A stretch of DNA of 64,000 nucleotides from Linepithema humile (GCF_040581485.1 NC_090133.1:19282001-19346000), one strand, 5' to 3'; numbered from the stretch's first letter, positions 48,701 to 60,089 are shown. Numbers and translations: made by a program. Notes: a model not told the origin generated them from the letters alone.

Positions 48701-51618
48701 AATTCCGATTTATTAGCGTCATTACTCTTTTGTTTACGCGTTTTGAAAAGTATTAAGAGTCTTAAGTACGACTCTTAAACCGGCAATTAAATGCCACTTA
48801 AACGTCGGCGCATTGTATTCGTTTTACGAGGAACCGCGCGACGTGACTTTTGACACCGTGAAGCAACGTCATTATGCAAAAGATGCCGGCGTAGCGTTCG
48901 GCTAAACTGGTTTCCCTATTAATTCGCGCTACGTGGAGACGATCCGACGGCGAATAAAACCGGTGCATTTCGTACAAATCTGCATAGTGATGAAGGATAT
49001 TATAATTTAAAAAGAGAAATTATGAAGAAAAACAAAGCAATTTCAACCATAAATTTAGTCCTTCACAATTTTTTTTATCTTACATTGTAAATTATGAGTG
49101 AAATTTATTTTTATGACCTATATATTTAAATAACTTTTGGTGCGTGTCAAATTTTATTTTCGCCACTTCGGCTTCTCAGTCGCTCCGTTTTTTCATTCGC
49201 TCGGTGCATTTCTTACAGCCGATCAGGCCTTACGAAACGCCGTGACAGGAATCTCGCCGCCAGATGCCGAAAAGCATCAGCTTTACGTCGACGTGCAGCC
49301 GATGATGGGCACGGCCATGAGAGCACGGGCGAGGATGCAGATAAATCTCGCGGTTAGCCAAGTACGAGATATCAAGCAGGTCGCTTCGTTCCCCGACATC
49401 GTCTTCCCGATTATGTGGTTCGAGGATGTAAGTATCTAGCGCTTATTATAGTAAGTACACGATTATATACCGTCGGGCGCAATTATCTCCGCTCAAACGG
49501 ACGTCCATCGATGTCTTAATACCGATAATGATAATTATATAACACAGCGTTGAGAGAAATATCAATTAATATATTATATAATATTAATAATTACGTAATT
49601 ATAGTTATTCAGTTGTTTTTTCACAATTGCACGATCTTTCGCGGCGCTCGATTGAGTTCGAGTCGTCGGCGAGATTTAGCTACAAAACACGTGTCATACA
49701 TATTTCTCGAAATTAATCGATCTCTCATAACACTTTTACTGCCGTCGGAACAATTATGTATGAATCATTGCGCGTTTTACTTAAAATTATTACGCGGTGA
49801 GTCGTAAAATGCTCAAGAGGAATAACACGCGGAGATTATCCGCGTGTGTACTTAGATGTTAATCTCAGATATAAATAAGATGCAGACTAATGCAAAAAGT
49901 GGGGACGACCGCTTTTTCATGGCTAATAATCCTGCTGTTCTCAAAAAAAAAAAAAAATGATACTCCGCGCAAGAAAACCGCTCGTAGCGATTTGCATCGT
50001 CTCATTAAGCTGGCCAACGCGGCATAAATTTTAGTAATTATACAGGTGATATCGATGTTATAAGCGCGGAATGTTTGCGGCGCTCGTTTTCGATCCACAT
50101 GTATGCAAATTCACGAATATGATATGAACAAAAAATCCAGCGTGGAATCCAGTTTAATGTTCTAGAAATACAGGAATAAAAAGTTACTATTGGTTTTGCT
50201 GGAAACTATAAAAATAAAAGATAAGAAAGGCTAAAAAATGGAATATGGAAATTAAACAATCAAGTCATAAAAAATAACAAGCATTGAGGAAACAGTCATT
50301 GAATGTTTTGATATAAAAACACGCACATCAGAAAGATAAAGAATATTATTATTTAGAAAGTTATTATTCATCTGCCGAGGTGATGAATAATATGAAATAA
50401 TCGCGTCCTGAATAAAAAGCTGTTTAAACAAGCGGATTGCGAAATAAAATAAAAATAGTTTTTTTCGCAACTGAAATTAAATTAGGCTCTTTCAAGGATA
50501 GCGTCGGGAGCCCGCCTGTCCCTCTTAGCTCGCGTCACTAACGCGCACTATGCATAGCTTACAAATCGTCGTAATCGTCTTCGAGGCGGCCATGCAGTAA
50601 AATTTTATTTTTGCTGACGACAATGGGGAGAACGTGCCTGTTGTCGGCCGTTCGCGCGGATGGAACTCCGCAATGACGTTTGAATACCGCGCACGTAGAG
50701 CGCCGTATTGTCACGCGCGTTTCAGCCCATGATTCATATTAATGGAACTTGTCCCGGTCAACGTCGCTAATAAAGAGTTCGACGGCGTCCCCGCACGATG
50801 CAACGTCCTCTAAAAGAAATTTTTACCTCAAGTATTTGTTTTAGACTTGAAAGAAACGTATACGAAGACTGGTTTGATTGTTTTAAGAAATATTTGCCAG
50901 AACAAATATAAAATAAAAATCGATCCTTTTCTGCTTGTTTTTTCGATGCTCAAATAAACGGAACTTTTTTTGTTTACATTTCTACGCGCTTGGGAATTTT
51001 TTTATTAATGTATAACCTTTATTATAATATATTATAATTATACGTTATATATTCTTTGCGAGAAACTTTATTTTACTTCTGTCTATCTTAATTTTTATCG
51101 TCTTTCTTTCCCTCATTTTCTATAAAAGACCAGAATAATGATAGGGATAGTAATTTTTTCTTTGGAGACTAAAAAATTTTTAATTACAAATCTAGATGAA
51201 ACTTTATTCAAAAGAGGCTTAGATCATAAGATTATTAAATAGAAAACAATCCAGAAAATAAATTGGGACAAGTCGACAAATTATTTAATGAAATTGGCGA
51301 ACGAAAAAAGGGAACTTTTTTATACGCACGAAATCGTATTAAGTTTTTTTTGACTGATGACATTCTTTTTTCATTCAGTGCGTTGACGAGCTTCCTCCAG
51401 AGATGCGCTCCCTGATGAAGCTGGCGGTAGAAGTACCGCCAGTGGCACGCGCTGCGGTGTCCGGCGCCCTCGCCGCGATCGGCGCGATCGTCTTGCTGGG
51501 CGCGCTCATGTGTCTAGCACGCGCCGCCAAGCGCCAGGAGAAGCTCCACCTCAGCAATCCGCTGCCGGCGAACGCGAGCACCAAGACCGGTCAGCTGAAT
51601 CCAGCCTTCAGCAAGTAG
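24072..51618 (+). CDS. CD36-family class B scavenger receptor
   Basis: Six coding exons: 24072-24129, 44507-44844, 45967-46464, 46911-47109, 49219-49427 and 51379-51618. They total 1542 nt, 513 residues, a normal CD36 length. A type-III, two-pass membrane protein is predicted: cytoplasmic N-tail 1-19, transmembrane helix about 20-41 (WWAAVAIGVLLIILAAALAV), a large lumenal/extracellular domain, a second helix about 458-481 and a cytoplasmic C-tail. Hallmarks are ELGPYVYLQRW, DDLVVVPNVPML, QLLWGYDDPLL, FPHFYLADQAL, six clustered cysteines in exons 3-4 and N-glycosylation sequons (NVT, NGT, NST, NVS). Family members bind lipids, lipoproteins, carotenoids or apoptotic cells; the ligand here is unknown. 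The last five exons are certain. Exon 1 is inferred from an A-at-minus-3 ATG with an in-frame TGA 15 bases upstream, a GTAAGT donor and exact phase-1 fit, which rebuilds a tryptophan at the junction. Introns are 20377, 1122, 446, 2109 and 1951 bases. Confidence 0.9.
25601..26312. repeat. Decayed tandem repeat, three copies, interrupted by a hairpin
   Basis: Copy 1 (about 25601-25775) and copy 2 (about 25807-25980) share GAAGGCTGTGATTAACTC against GAGAGGCTGCGATTAGCTC, then TCAATCCT, CTTCAAAATTT, a shared ACGTTTTTA/ATGTTTTTA block and GGTTTAC, in the same order. A partial third copy starts near 26258 with CCGAGAGGCTGCGATTAAC. The copies are about 205 bases apart. The third is displaced by about 240 bases because a hairpin (25991-26220) lies between. 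Confidence 0.6.
25991..26220. mobile_element. Foldback (hairpin) element, about 230 bp, family unknown
   Basis: The left arm at 25991-26090 and the reverse complement of the right arm at 26124-26220 match closely. Both contain GAAAGATCTAAAAATTGTG, GAAAATAAATTTTGT and ATCAATAGAGCA in the same order. The spacer is about 33 bases and T-rich. It interrupts a tandem array, consistent with insertion. No clear target duplication is visible, so the ends are approximate. Confidence 0.65.
26450..26479. repeat. (ACG)n microsatellite
   Basis: Ten ACG units, preceded by an imperfect GTCGTCGACGAC duplication at about 26420-26443. Open frames across it read as poly-Asp or poly-Ser and are artefacts. Confidence 0.9.
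28246..28272. repeat. (AG)n microsatellite
   Basis: A 27-base AG run in the first intron of the CD36-type gene. A 15-base inverted repeat (AATTATTTTATATTA at 28289-28303 and its complement at 28323-28337) follows immediately. Confidence 0.9.
31919..31952. repeat. Perfect 16-bp palindrome with 2-base spacer
   Basis: ACACGCGTATGTATTC at 31919-31934, then TC, then the exact reverse complement GAATACATACGCGTGT at 31937-31952. The match stops abruptly on both sides. It lies within the 20-kb intron. It could be a dyad binding site or a mutational palindrome. Confidence 0.9.
33641..33700. repeat. (GA)n microsatellite
   Basis: About 60 bases of GA repeats with three AA interruptions, followed by CAGACAGACC. 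Confidence 0.9.
34114..34197. repeat. Long imperfect hairpin (miniature palindromic element or precursor-like stem)
   Basis: The left arm contains TCAGAAAGTTCCTTCGGATTTT. Its partner arm, read on the opposite strand, contains TCAGAAAATTCCTCTGGATTTTT. Pairing extends outward through TTGATT to the AT-rich flanks, giving roughly 35-40 paired bases with a loop of only a few bases at about 34153-34157. Ends resembling mariner-type terminal repeats, flanked by TA, make a collapsed mariner derivative plausible. A small-RNA precursor is the alternative. Confidence 0.65.
38397..39015. repeat. Decayed tandem array, three copies
   Basis: Three related blocks begin near 38397, 38653 and 38868. Each runs through GATTCTTCAT(G/A)AAAGTCAT or its relic, then (C)AACAGTGT or TCAAAGAT, then a CTATC/TCTCG block, GGCTACAGTTTTGC-like and CAATATTTTT-like words, and ends near an ATGAAGTT/ATAAAGTT block. 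Linkers repeat ACATGATAT(A/C)A. The spacing is about 215-255 bases. The copies are strongly diverged. A CG run lies at 38559-38572. Confidence 0.5.
39714..39935. repeat. AT-rich tandem repeat, three copies of about 85-90 bp
   Basis: The core ATAAAATTAATATTTATTATTTTTCAAGT and close variants occur at about 39731-39762, 39819-39847 and 39904-39932. Each is preceded by TATTTATATTTTAC or TTTATATGTTACGT and followed by poly-A or poly-T. Confidence 0.75.
41335..41452. repeat. AT-rich inverted repeat (about 55-bp arms)
   Basis: The left arm from 41335 includes TTACATGATAAAT, then AAATATACTAAATAAGTAG. The right arm, on the opposite strand, includes TTACATAATAAAT, then AAATATACCAAATAAATAG. The arms meet around 41394. 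The sequence is palindromic and MITE-like, but with no clear target duplication. Confidence 0.6.
41593..41780. repeat. Short decayed tandem repeat
   Basis: The word TAGAAGCATTAATT occurs near 41593 and 41682. A third, variant copy TAGAGGCATTAACC occurs near 41739, each time followed by a related GT(A/T)(G/T) block and an A-rich tail. Confidence 0.5.
47110..49218 (+). other. Intron 4 of the first CD36-type gene
   Basis: A 2109-base intron from GTGAGT to TTCTTACAG, closing phase 1 exactly. A CpG-richer patch at about 47560-47960 carries short open frames with no recognisable protein. No other feature is supported. Confidence 0.7.
49428..51378 (+). other. Intron 5 of the first CD36-type gene
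   Basis: A 1951-base intron from GTAAGT to CATTCAG, phase 0. A CpG-rich patch lies at about 50490-50820. No gene or mobile element was recognised. Confidence 0.7.
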
Positions 51619-51980
51619 ACGGATCAATCAGCGGATCGCGAATGTGGGAATCAACAGGTGCGTGAGTGCTCAGATTCTGCCCGCGGCGGATCACGCGTGT
51701 TCGCGTGAGTGTGTCGCGGGGACTTGTACGATAATCTTTCTTATCTTATAGGCGACGGGCATGTGCTTTACTTTGATTAGGATTCATACTCGGGTTCATA
51801 CTCGATTCCGTTGAACTCGAGTTGCGCGAGAGAGCAGCGACGCGGCTCGGCTCGCGCGACGGGAATTTTTTATCGGCCGCACGTCACGCCGATATGTTAA
51901 ATTATTTATATTATGTTACGCGTGTTTCCTGCCCGTTTTTCCAGGAGAATATTTTGAGAGACGCGAGTCGCGTGACTACA

Positions 51981-51986
51981 AATAAA
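51981..51986 (+). promoter_or_regulatory. Probable polyadenylation signal of the first CD36-type gene
   Basis: Canonical AATAAA in the expected orientation, 363 bases past the stop codon, in a CpG-rich probable 3' UTR. Confidence 0.4.
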
Positions 51987-53984
51987 TTGCGAGTGTGACG
52001 ACGTTTGTGGAGCGGGTGTTTCAGTATTACGTTGCTCTACCGCGCGAGACGAATCGATAGATCTTTTGCGAAAAAGTAATTTCTGAAACTTCGTCTTGAG
52101 AAAAATATTTTGGAAAGAAAACCTTTGGCGAATTTGGAATCGAGATCTTCTTAGCGAAACTGTTATCGCAATTTCTTTCGGTCGTTAATATAGAATTTCT
52201 TGACGAATAAACTTGATATGAGATTTTTGTTGAATTTATCTAACATTAATGAGAAAAATTGTTTTATCATTCACTTACAAGTTTAATTTACGCGACCTCG
52301 TTTATTTTAATGATTGCTTTAATGTTGTTAAAGAAAATGCAAATGACTTTTTTCTATAATGTTTTTCTTAGTAAAAGATATGGAAAGCTAGAGTTAAATC
52401 ATCCTTCGTAAGAGATCTGATTGATATTCACAATGACATTTATGATCGTGTTGTGCTGTTTTTACTATCAGAATTATTAATATTAACGAGTTGCTTCTTA
52501 TTCCATGATCAAAGCGTCCTCAAGATTTTACATTGCTGTTTAATCGTGCGAGACAATGCGGACAATTATCGCTGCGAATACTGACGTAAGGATTGAAGAT
52601 AAAATTGATATTCCGTCCATGATGTGTCCCGAGGCCAAGCATCGTTCGCGATTTTAATCCGAATTGTGCGAGTGCGTTTGCGACGAGAGGGATTTCTGTA
52701 ATAGAGTGACGCACATACCGTAAATACAGCAGAAATTTTTTTTTCTGTGTACATAGAACTTGGCCGTCGTTATCGTGTATCGATTGTAATTATTAAGAAT
52801 GTATTATTTCTCGTTATTCGTTTGTACATGTATTATTATTTTAAATAATATTATTAGGTGTATGTTATAATTAGATCTAATAGATAAATTACTTTTGTAC
52901 GATAGAAATCAAAAGATGCTAAACGAATTGTGTAGGCGCGCGCGCGCACGAGTCGTATCAGCGGTGTCAGCGTAATCATGATATAATTTTATGTAACTTT
53001 AATCTTTCAATATTGTATTTTACTAATTAATATTCAATTGCGCGCGTACATAAATTTTATAAAAAATCGAATCGCAAGGAATCGATTTTGATTTAAATTC
53101 CAGATGTGAAAAAAGAAAGAAGAAATCTTCAATTTTTACTTACTACTTTATTTTTATGTATTATTTTTTTTTCTTTGTAGGAAAAGAAATCCATGTCGAA
53201 TATTCAAAATCGAGGAATTGAAAATCGAATTTTCTTTTATTTGTTTATTTTTATGGAGAAGGACGCGGGGTTTAAAAAGCAAACGGTGAATAAAGAAAAT
53301 AAGGAAAATATACGATAGAATTAATTTGGTGATGAAATGTCGATTTGATGTTTATGATTATTCCACTCACGATTCCATTCCCATATCACTCGCGCGATAT
53401 TGCCGCGTTGCGAAACACATGTTATTACACGCAATATTATCATGCGTTATCACATGATATGTGTATATTGCTCATTTTTCGAAAAAAAACTCGTTTTTGC
53501 ATTGATATACAAAGTAGTTTTTCCGGCGCTTAAGAAGTTAAAAAAATTAAAGTTTTTATTTCTTCAAATATGTCGTTACGCTTTTAAACACTTATCGGCA
53601 CATTAATGAGCGATGACGATTTGCTTGATAGTATAATCGGGGAAAAAAAATAAATTACGAAATGTAGCATGAGTAATAATCGAAGCATTGGGGAAAGATA
53701 AGTCAGAATTTTGATATAAAGATAGCTGTGTGGAAATAAAAATCTATTATTATATATTATATTAAAGCAAAATATTTCTATTACATTAAAATAAAAAATA
53801 ACACGGGATATTTATACACATTCTTTATATCAAGTTCTCAACTTTTGAGTGATGGAAAATAGATATCAAGAATTCATCTCTTATGTCATTCAATTTTTAT
53901 TAGAAAACAAAATTATGTTACAACGATCGATTAATTATTACGATCTCGCGAGCTTTTCGTGTCGCGAGCTCAATAACAAACTAC

Positions 53985-54032
53985 TAGAATCTACGTTACT
54001 TAGAATCTACGTTACTTAGAATCTACATTAAA
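53985..54032. repeat. Three-copy 16-bp tandem repeat
   Basis: TAGAATCTACGTTACT occurs twice exactly (53985-54000 and 54001-54016), followed by a third copy that diverges after TAGAATCTAC. Confidence 0.9.
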
Positions 54033-55254
54033 GCACCCTACGAATCGAATTTCGCCACCGTAAAATAACGGGCTCAATCGTTAATTGAACGGTCGTATGT
54101 AATACGTACTGCGACGTGCCACCGTTTAATTAAGTACGGTCGTCATTTACCATCGGTAACACGATAAACATATGTGACATACCTATATTCACCGGACAAA
54201 ACATGATATTGCGGACGGTAACGCGATGAATGCAATGCCGCGATCGACACGGCAACGGATCGTGACCCGCAATTGCACTTTATTTCAATGCACGAAAAAA
54301 TCTCACAGCTCAATCACATAACCGCGTTGCGAGATATATATTTTTTTTTTTTGTTCACGATGAAACGCAGTACATCGACATATTTGTAGGAACTACAATT
54401 GTACAAATGATTTATACAATCGATTGCAAATCGATTGTACCTTATGCAATATTGAATAATTCTATAATAAGTCGTACGAACAAAGAGGATCTTTTGCATG
54501 TTAGATATCGATGAAATAGCTGTCGAAATTTTCGTCAAAGTATTCTCAAAGACAATTAATTAGATTCAATTTAGTTTGCATATTAATAAAGCAGATATTT
54601 TTAGGTCGAAAGTATTTGTTTTCGTAATTTTTTACGAAGTCCGAAACTAGTAATTTTTTAAATTATTTATTATTGCGTCTTTAGTTTATCTATTTTTTGT
54701 AAGTTGTAAATTTACAAGCAGGTATTAATATTCTTATGCATTATTTTTCAGAACGTTTTCTTTGAAAAGCAAAAGCATCCCGCTTCATTCATGAGACTTC
54801 TAGTTTGCTCTTTGGCAAACATTTTGTCAAAGCGATACGTCGTCAACAAAATACTTGATAGGTGCGCGAATAATATTTGCGAGGCTTTTGTACAAGATTT
54901 GTCAATCGTCATTGTTGAAATTATTCTTTTGTGTAAGTATTCTGCGTAAGTATCGCAATGACAGCACCTCGCTCTCTCTTGGCATAGTTTGCAGCTTTAT
55001 ATCATTCTAAATTCACTTCCGCGTGCAACTCGGCGGAAAACTGCGGTTACTATACTCATGTTTTCTACTGCGGTCAAACAGCACGAGAGTCCAAAGGCAT
55101 CCAAGAAGAAAATTTAAAAGGCATTTAAAAATTAGGACAAGCGTTTAAAATTCTTTAAACATTCGTGGTGTTTCGAAATTTTTTCCTTAGACGTCTTAGT
55201 CTCCGTTTGTTCAACTCCTTTTTTTTTCTCTAGATCGACTTCCATCGATCAGGA

Positions 55255-57889
55255 TTACGCGAGTAGAGTGTTCTGAACGGACAAGCTCTTTCGGAGAACG
55301 TCCGTATCCTGTTCCATGCGATATTTCCAAAAACAGGCGACCAGCGCGCTCAAGGAGAGTATCATAATGATCAGAGTGCACCATTGCAAGACGTTCTCTA
55401 CGGTGTTTGCAGTGAAATGCGCAGCGTGGATTACGTCTATCACCGATTCCGGCAGGTCGTCCACTCCAGTCTCGATCCAGATGAGCGGCAGGATCATGCC
55501 ATCCTTCAGATTCCCGAGGACCGGCACGATACGCGCTTGGCGTATCTCAATATTCATCTGCAATCTCGACCAACCGGAGATGGGCATCGCGAGTCGCTAA
55601 AATTAATTAATTAAACATTTGTAATAATGATTCAAAAAGTTAAAAATCTATTGCAATAATATAAGAGTAAAAAGTTTAATTCTGACGATAGTTTTCCGAA
55701 CGTAACTTTTTAAAATCAGTTATGACTAGGGCGCGGATGTTCGTGCACGATCCCGTGTCGCGCGCAGAGAACCGCTGCGTGCGAGTGAGTCGAGTATTCG
55801 CTAAGGTAGCATTTCTCGAGAAGACCCGATTATACACATTATACACGATAGATATATTGAATTCAGATGAATTGACAATCGGGTTTTCTCGAGAAATGCT
55901 ACCTCAGCGAGTACTCGACTCACTCGCACGCAGCGGTTCTCTGCGCGCGACACGGAATCGTGCACGAACATCCACGCCTTAGTTATAACATTATGAACGT
56001 AAGTTTTTTTAATCATACTTAAAAGTCAAAGATTTTAATTCAAATATTTGATACTTTTTTCAATAATTAGATAAGAATCAATGTCGGACATACCGGATGT
56101 AGGTCTAAGAAGCTCTCGTGATCTTCCTGCCGAGGATTCAAACCGTCTACTAGTTTCAATAAGGACTTGTCACCGCCATAAAAATGCGGAAACGATGTGA
56201 GCAATGGTGCGTTGTCGCTGCACGCGGAAATGTTGAAGAGTCCTGCGGGCGGGCAGATTCTTGAATTATCTTGTTCCCGCGGACAAAAGCAGTCGTTCTG
56301 CGCTGTCGAACAGTTGAACGTGTCCGGCTTGATTTTATATCTGAGACAAAAGAGCATTTATAGAGGTAATACTTGATTAATTTATCACGATTTTAATGAG
56401 TATAATTTGATGATAAACTTATTCCACACTTTTATCAGATTTATCATTTAATTTATTATTACTAAGAATAATATTCTAAAAATAATTACTTACGAAGCAT
56501 TCATGCACTTTTTAATGTATTATAATTCTTCTAATATTTCCAATATTTATTTATTATAATTAATTAGTTTATATTATTAACAAAAATCTCTCATTACCTT
56601 AGAGAAGGCATGTCGAAGACTGTCACTTGTTCAGCAAAGTCGAACGGCAGCTTCCTGCAAATCTCTTTGGAGTACACGTAGATGGTCTCGCTTGTATTTT
56701 TTACTACATAGGGTGGGAACATGTTGCCATTGGTGCCTCCGATTTTGTCGCAGCGTTCGTCGCCCCAAATTTCTCGATTATCCTTCCCATTTATTTTTTC
56801 GATTATGCCGAGTTTGTCGAAATCTTGCGATCCCGTATTCACAGTGATGCGATTTTTATCGATACCTTTTTTCTATAGTTAAAACATAAATTTACATTAA
56901 TCGCTAATTCTAGAGAACAGCAGCATCTTGATTCAGGTAATAATTGCATTTTTGTAAATTAATACTTTGATAAAATCACTGAATAATTTTGCATTAAATA
57001 GTGTAAGTAAATTTAATCAAATAGTGAATGTTTAATTAAATTCTTTCGTAGACTTCTTCGTTTCTCAAATTAAAAAGGTAATGTAATTACACAAAATTTA
57101 TGCCTTCCTTATAGCGAATATTTAGTGTAAAATTGTTTTTTTTTTTAATTTAAGGCAAAAGTTTTTTTATTTATCATCAAAATTTCGTCGCGATCAATTA
57201 CTTACTATAGCCAGCAGGCCGAACTTGTCGAACGGTATGTCCCGCTGCAACATCATGAATGGCTTGGCTATGTCAAAGAGCTTGGTGTCGTATCCCCAGA
57301 GGAAGCCGCCGACCGTCTCGTTGATGAACGGCCGCTCGTGCAGGGACTGCAGCGTTGTTCTGATGACCCATCGCATCGGGAAGCTGAGATCGCGTGCGAA
57401 CGCGGTAGCAAACAGCAGCGGCACGTTCGGCACGACGACGACGTCGTCTTCCGGGCTTCCACTCAGCCACTCGTACGACCTCTTGTCCTGGTAGGTCACT
57501 GTGTCGTCCTCGTTCATCGCCACGTTCACACGATTCAGCTTCTCGGCGTAGATGTACGGACCAAGTTCCTGGACACGCAACTTTTCGTCGACACCCGACT
57601 CGAACTTATCCACGTTTGTGTAATTAAAGACGTGGATTTTGTACATTAACGAGAAGGGTGGCTGCAGCCACCACTTGAAGCTATTGGTGCCGTTGCGCAA
57701 CTCCATCTGTGACAGCAGGTAGTTGTTGTACACATTGGTGCACCAGATGATGTAGAAGCCGGTGAAGCTTGTCAAGAACACGATGCAGAAGAGCCACGCC
57801 GGCCAGCTGCGGAAAGGGTTGCGCCGGGTGCAGCGATTAATCGCCTTCTTTTCCATGTCGAGCGCCGCGTCGGTCACCGAGATCGTCAT
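55255..57889 (-). CDS. Second CD36-family class B scavenger receptor
   Basis: Minus-strand exons: 57889-57206, 56872-56598, 56340-56094 and 55596-55255. Phases 0, 2 and 0 close to 1548 nt, 515 residues. Topology: cytoplasmic N-tail 1-28, helix about 29-50 (PAWLFCIVFLTSFTGFYIIW), large extracellular domain, C-terminal helix about 471-493 (LIIMILSLSALVACFW), short tail. Hallmarks: VQELGPYIYAEKL, DDVVVVPNVPLLFAT, GGFLWGYDTKLFD, DKFGLL, GNMFPPYV, a cysteine cluster with CFCP, and FPHFYGGD. Sequons include NGT, NYT, NET, NTS, NCS and NIS. The start is the first ATG after an in-frame TAA in the genomic sequence. It is clearly diverged from the neighbouring CD36-type protein and has a different exon layout, so it is an old paralogue. 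CD36 proteins bind lipids or lipid-carrying ligands; I cannot name the subgroup. Intron 3 contains a foldback element. Confidence 0.92.
55719..55989. mobile_element. Foldback MITE with 113-bp inverted arms in intron 3 of the second CD36-type gene
   Basis: The left arm 55719-55831 and right arm 55877-55989 are near-identical inverted copies around a 45-base centre. Outer ends are GTTATGACTAGGGCGCGG and, on the other strand, GTTATAACTAAGGCGTGG; inner ends are ACCCGATT. The arms are CpG-rich against an AT-rich intron and stay open in one frame, which gives similar open frames on both strands. There is no transposase. The family is uncertain: the GGGCGCGG-type inner end recalls PIF/Harbinger, but no clean TWA duplication is seen. 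An imperfect direct repeat (GAACGTAACTTTTTAAAATCA and GAACGTAAGTTTTTTTAATCA) lies outside the two ends. Confidence 0.75.
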
Positions 57890-58064
57890 GTCTGATTCCA
57901 ATAATCGATACGAATTACCGCGATCTTACAGAGAAAATCGGCTCGAAATCAAATCGTGAAGTCGATTCAATTCAAGTTTCTGAAGAAATTCTGCAAATTC
58001 GCAGATTGCCTTGCCTGAGATCGATTTGCGCGAATTATTGGCAGAGTGTCCTCCGCGCGTATCG

Positions 58065-58072
58065 AATATATA
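58065..58072 (-). promoter_or_regulatory. Candidate TATA box of the second CD36-type gene
   Basis: On the minus strand this reads TATATATT, 176 bases upstream of the ATG, in a locally CpG-rich context. Initiation would fall near 58040. There is no strong initiator match, so the call is tentative. Confidence 0.3.
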
Positions 58073-59988
58073 CGTGCGCGAACTGTCCGCGTGACTGTAA
58101 ATGAGAAAGAGATAGACTGGACTGTTCAATGAATTTTTAATGACTGGGAATTTCGACAAAGTTGCAGGAATACGAATAGATAAGTCGAACGGAAAAAGTA
58201 ATCACACTCGCCGTCTGACGACGTTTTCGACTGACGACTGACGCTTAAGGCAGGCGAGCGACGTACAAAATTCTCCCAGCCTTTTTAAAATTTTATGATA
58301 ACCTTGATGTATTGACCCATGATTGCTCCATGATATACAGTTCGGTGGAGAGTTCAGAAGCGATCTCGCGTACACTCGCGTTATCGCTTCCCTCGCTCTT
58401 CTCCGAATTCTTCTCATGTGGTCTTGGCGGGGCAGAGGGATGCCTATCGGAGGGATTCCTATTCGACACTTATATTCGAGTAAGTAGAATCGAAGCAAAA
58501 AACTTATCTTCGAGAATTTTTGTAAGATCAACACGTTTTTGCAGATGTTTGTGTCGTCTGCGCCGCTGTTATCGGAAAAAAACGTCGCACGAATTGACAC
58601 TTTATTTCGGATCAACTTTTCGACGGCACAGTATTTCGAGAGACTGAAGAGAGACAGAGTCTGAAGAGGCCAGAGTGAAAAATAAGCATTGGAAGGCACT
58701 GTCAAGGTTGTCGTGGCCATTTCTCCCAATTGCCGCGTGCGATAAGCGGATCGAGGGGTTTGTTGTCGCACCCACGCGTGTGTCGACGTGCGGGTGATCG
58801 GAGGCTGCGACCGGCTCGAAGGAAGGGAGATCATACGACACATTTTATCATTGCCAGACGAGAAAAAAACATGATTTCAGATATCTTTCCATTCCGGAGG
58901 GAGTTGAAGGCGTGGTGTATTCAAAAGAGTGAACATAGATTGAAAATCTCTTTCGAAACGTAATAAGCAAATTATCAACAATAAATAATAAATAATTTTA
59001 TTCTTGACTAAACGTTCCAGTAGTTAATCGATCGTTTTAATTGTTAAAAGCCTCCTTGAACAGTTTTTAAAGTAATATTTTTTCTGTTTTCAATTATACA
59101 CTACAGGTAGTGATTACATTACAAGGAAAAACGAATGGGTGTGATTAATAATTGTATAACTTGATGTGTTAATTGCATAGATATGCAATTGTTGTTCTAG
59201 TTTTACATAAATAAGAAGGTTCTTGTCGTTGGAATCATGCACTAGGTGCGTAAAAGGAATAATATCGAAGAGGAATTTTACTATATTTCCAACGTAGATT
59301 TTATTATAGATTCAAGAGGAAAATATTGTTGTTTATCAGCGATCAGTTGATCAGTGATAACAGTGAAAAAATTATAGATTACCAATATGTTGTGAAGTTG
59401 TACGTAAGTATTGAATAAAACTCATATTAAGATGACGTTTTTCACATAAATCACAATGCAAAATCTTGATGACTTGAATATCATAAAATAATTTCTAGGA
59501 AATCCTTGTTTATAACTTTCTTAGTTATCACCGATAAACTAGCTGCTTGATCAGCAAAAAAATATCGCAAAACATAAACTGTCAAGAAAAAAAAAACTGA
59601 GAATCATCCGTTAACGTCATATTTAATAAGTATATATGTAAGTATACGTAAAAATAGGCATTTCCGAAAAGATAATATATTCTCATGTTATCGTTTCGTT
59701 CGATTTTTTTAAATATACAATTTTGCAGTACTAAAAAATTAGGCGTATTGCAATCTGCTTATTAAAATTTCGAAAATCGAATTAATTTTGAATACCTACA
59801 TTGAACTATTTTATAAATTTTAATATTTCTTCATAAAAGCTTTTTAATTTTGATAATATTAAGCTTTGTAATATTTTGAAAACAAGAAATGTAAATGTGT
59901 TCAAGCAATTCACACCTTTTCTTAAATCATGAATGCCCCAGTTTTCTTCTCTGCTGCCCTGAAAAGAGCACACACAAGAAGATCATCC

Positions 59989-60089
59989 CAAGTAGCAAAT
60001 AATCGTCATCTTTTTGTCATCATAATTCATTATTATAATAAATTATTACGACGACAAAAAGATATTAAGTGACAATCATTTGCCACTTG
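59989..60089. mobile_element. Small inverted-repeat (MITE-like) element
   Basis: The left arm starts CAAGTAGCAAATAATCGTCA and continues TCTTTTTGTCATCATAA. The right arm, on the opposite strand, starts CAAGTGGCAAATGATTGTCA and continues TCTTTTTGTCGTCGTAA after a short insertion. The centre is AT-rich. No target duplication can be defined. Confidence 0.6.

Larger units (their letters stand above)
51619..55254. other. Convergent intergenic region between the two CD36-type genes
   Basis: This holds the 3' ends of both genes. For the upstream gene an AATAAA lies at 51981-51986, 363 bases after its stop. For the downstream minus-strand gene the nearest AATAAA I see in the sense direction is at 54671-54666. 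A 16-bp tandem repeat occurs at 53985-54032 and a CG run near 52936. No gene is supported. Confidence 0.5.

Noticed and set aside
58202..58843. 213-codon minus-strand open frame upstream of the second CD36-type gene
   Set aside because: No domain, low-complexity basic composition, overlapping open frames on the other strand, and located in a probable promoter region.
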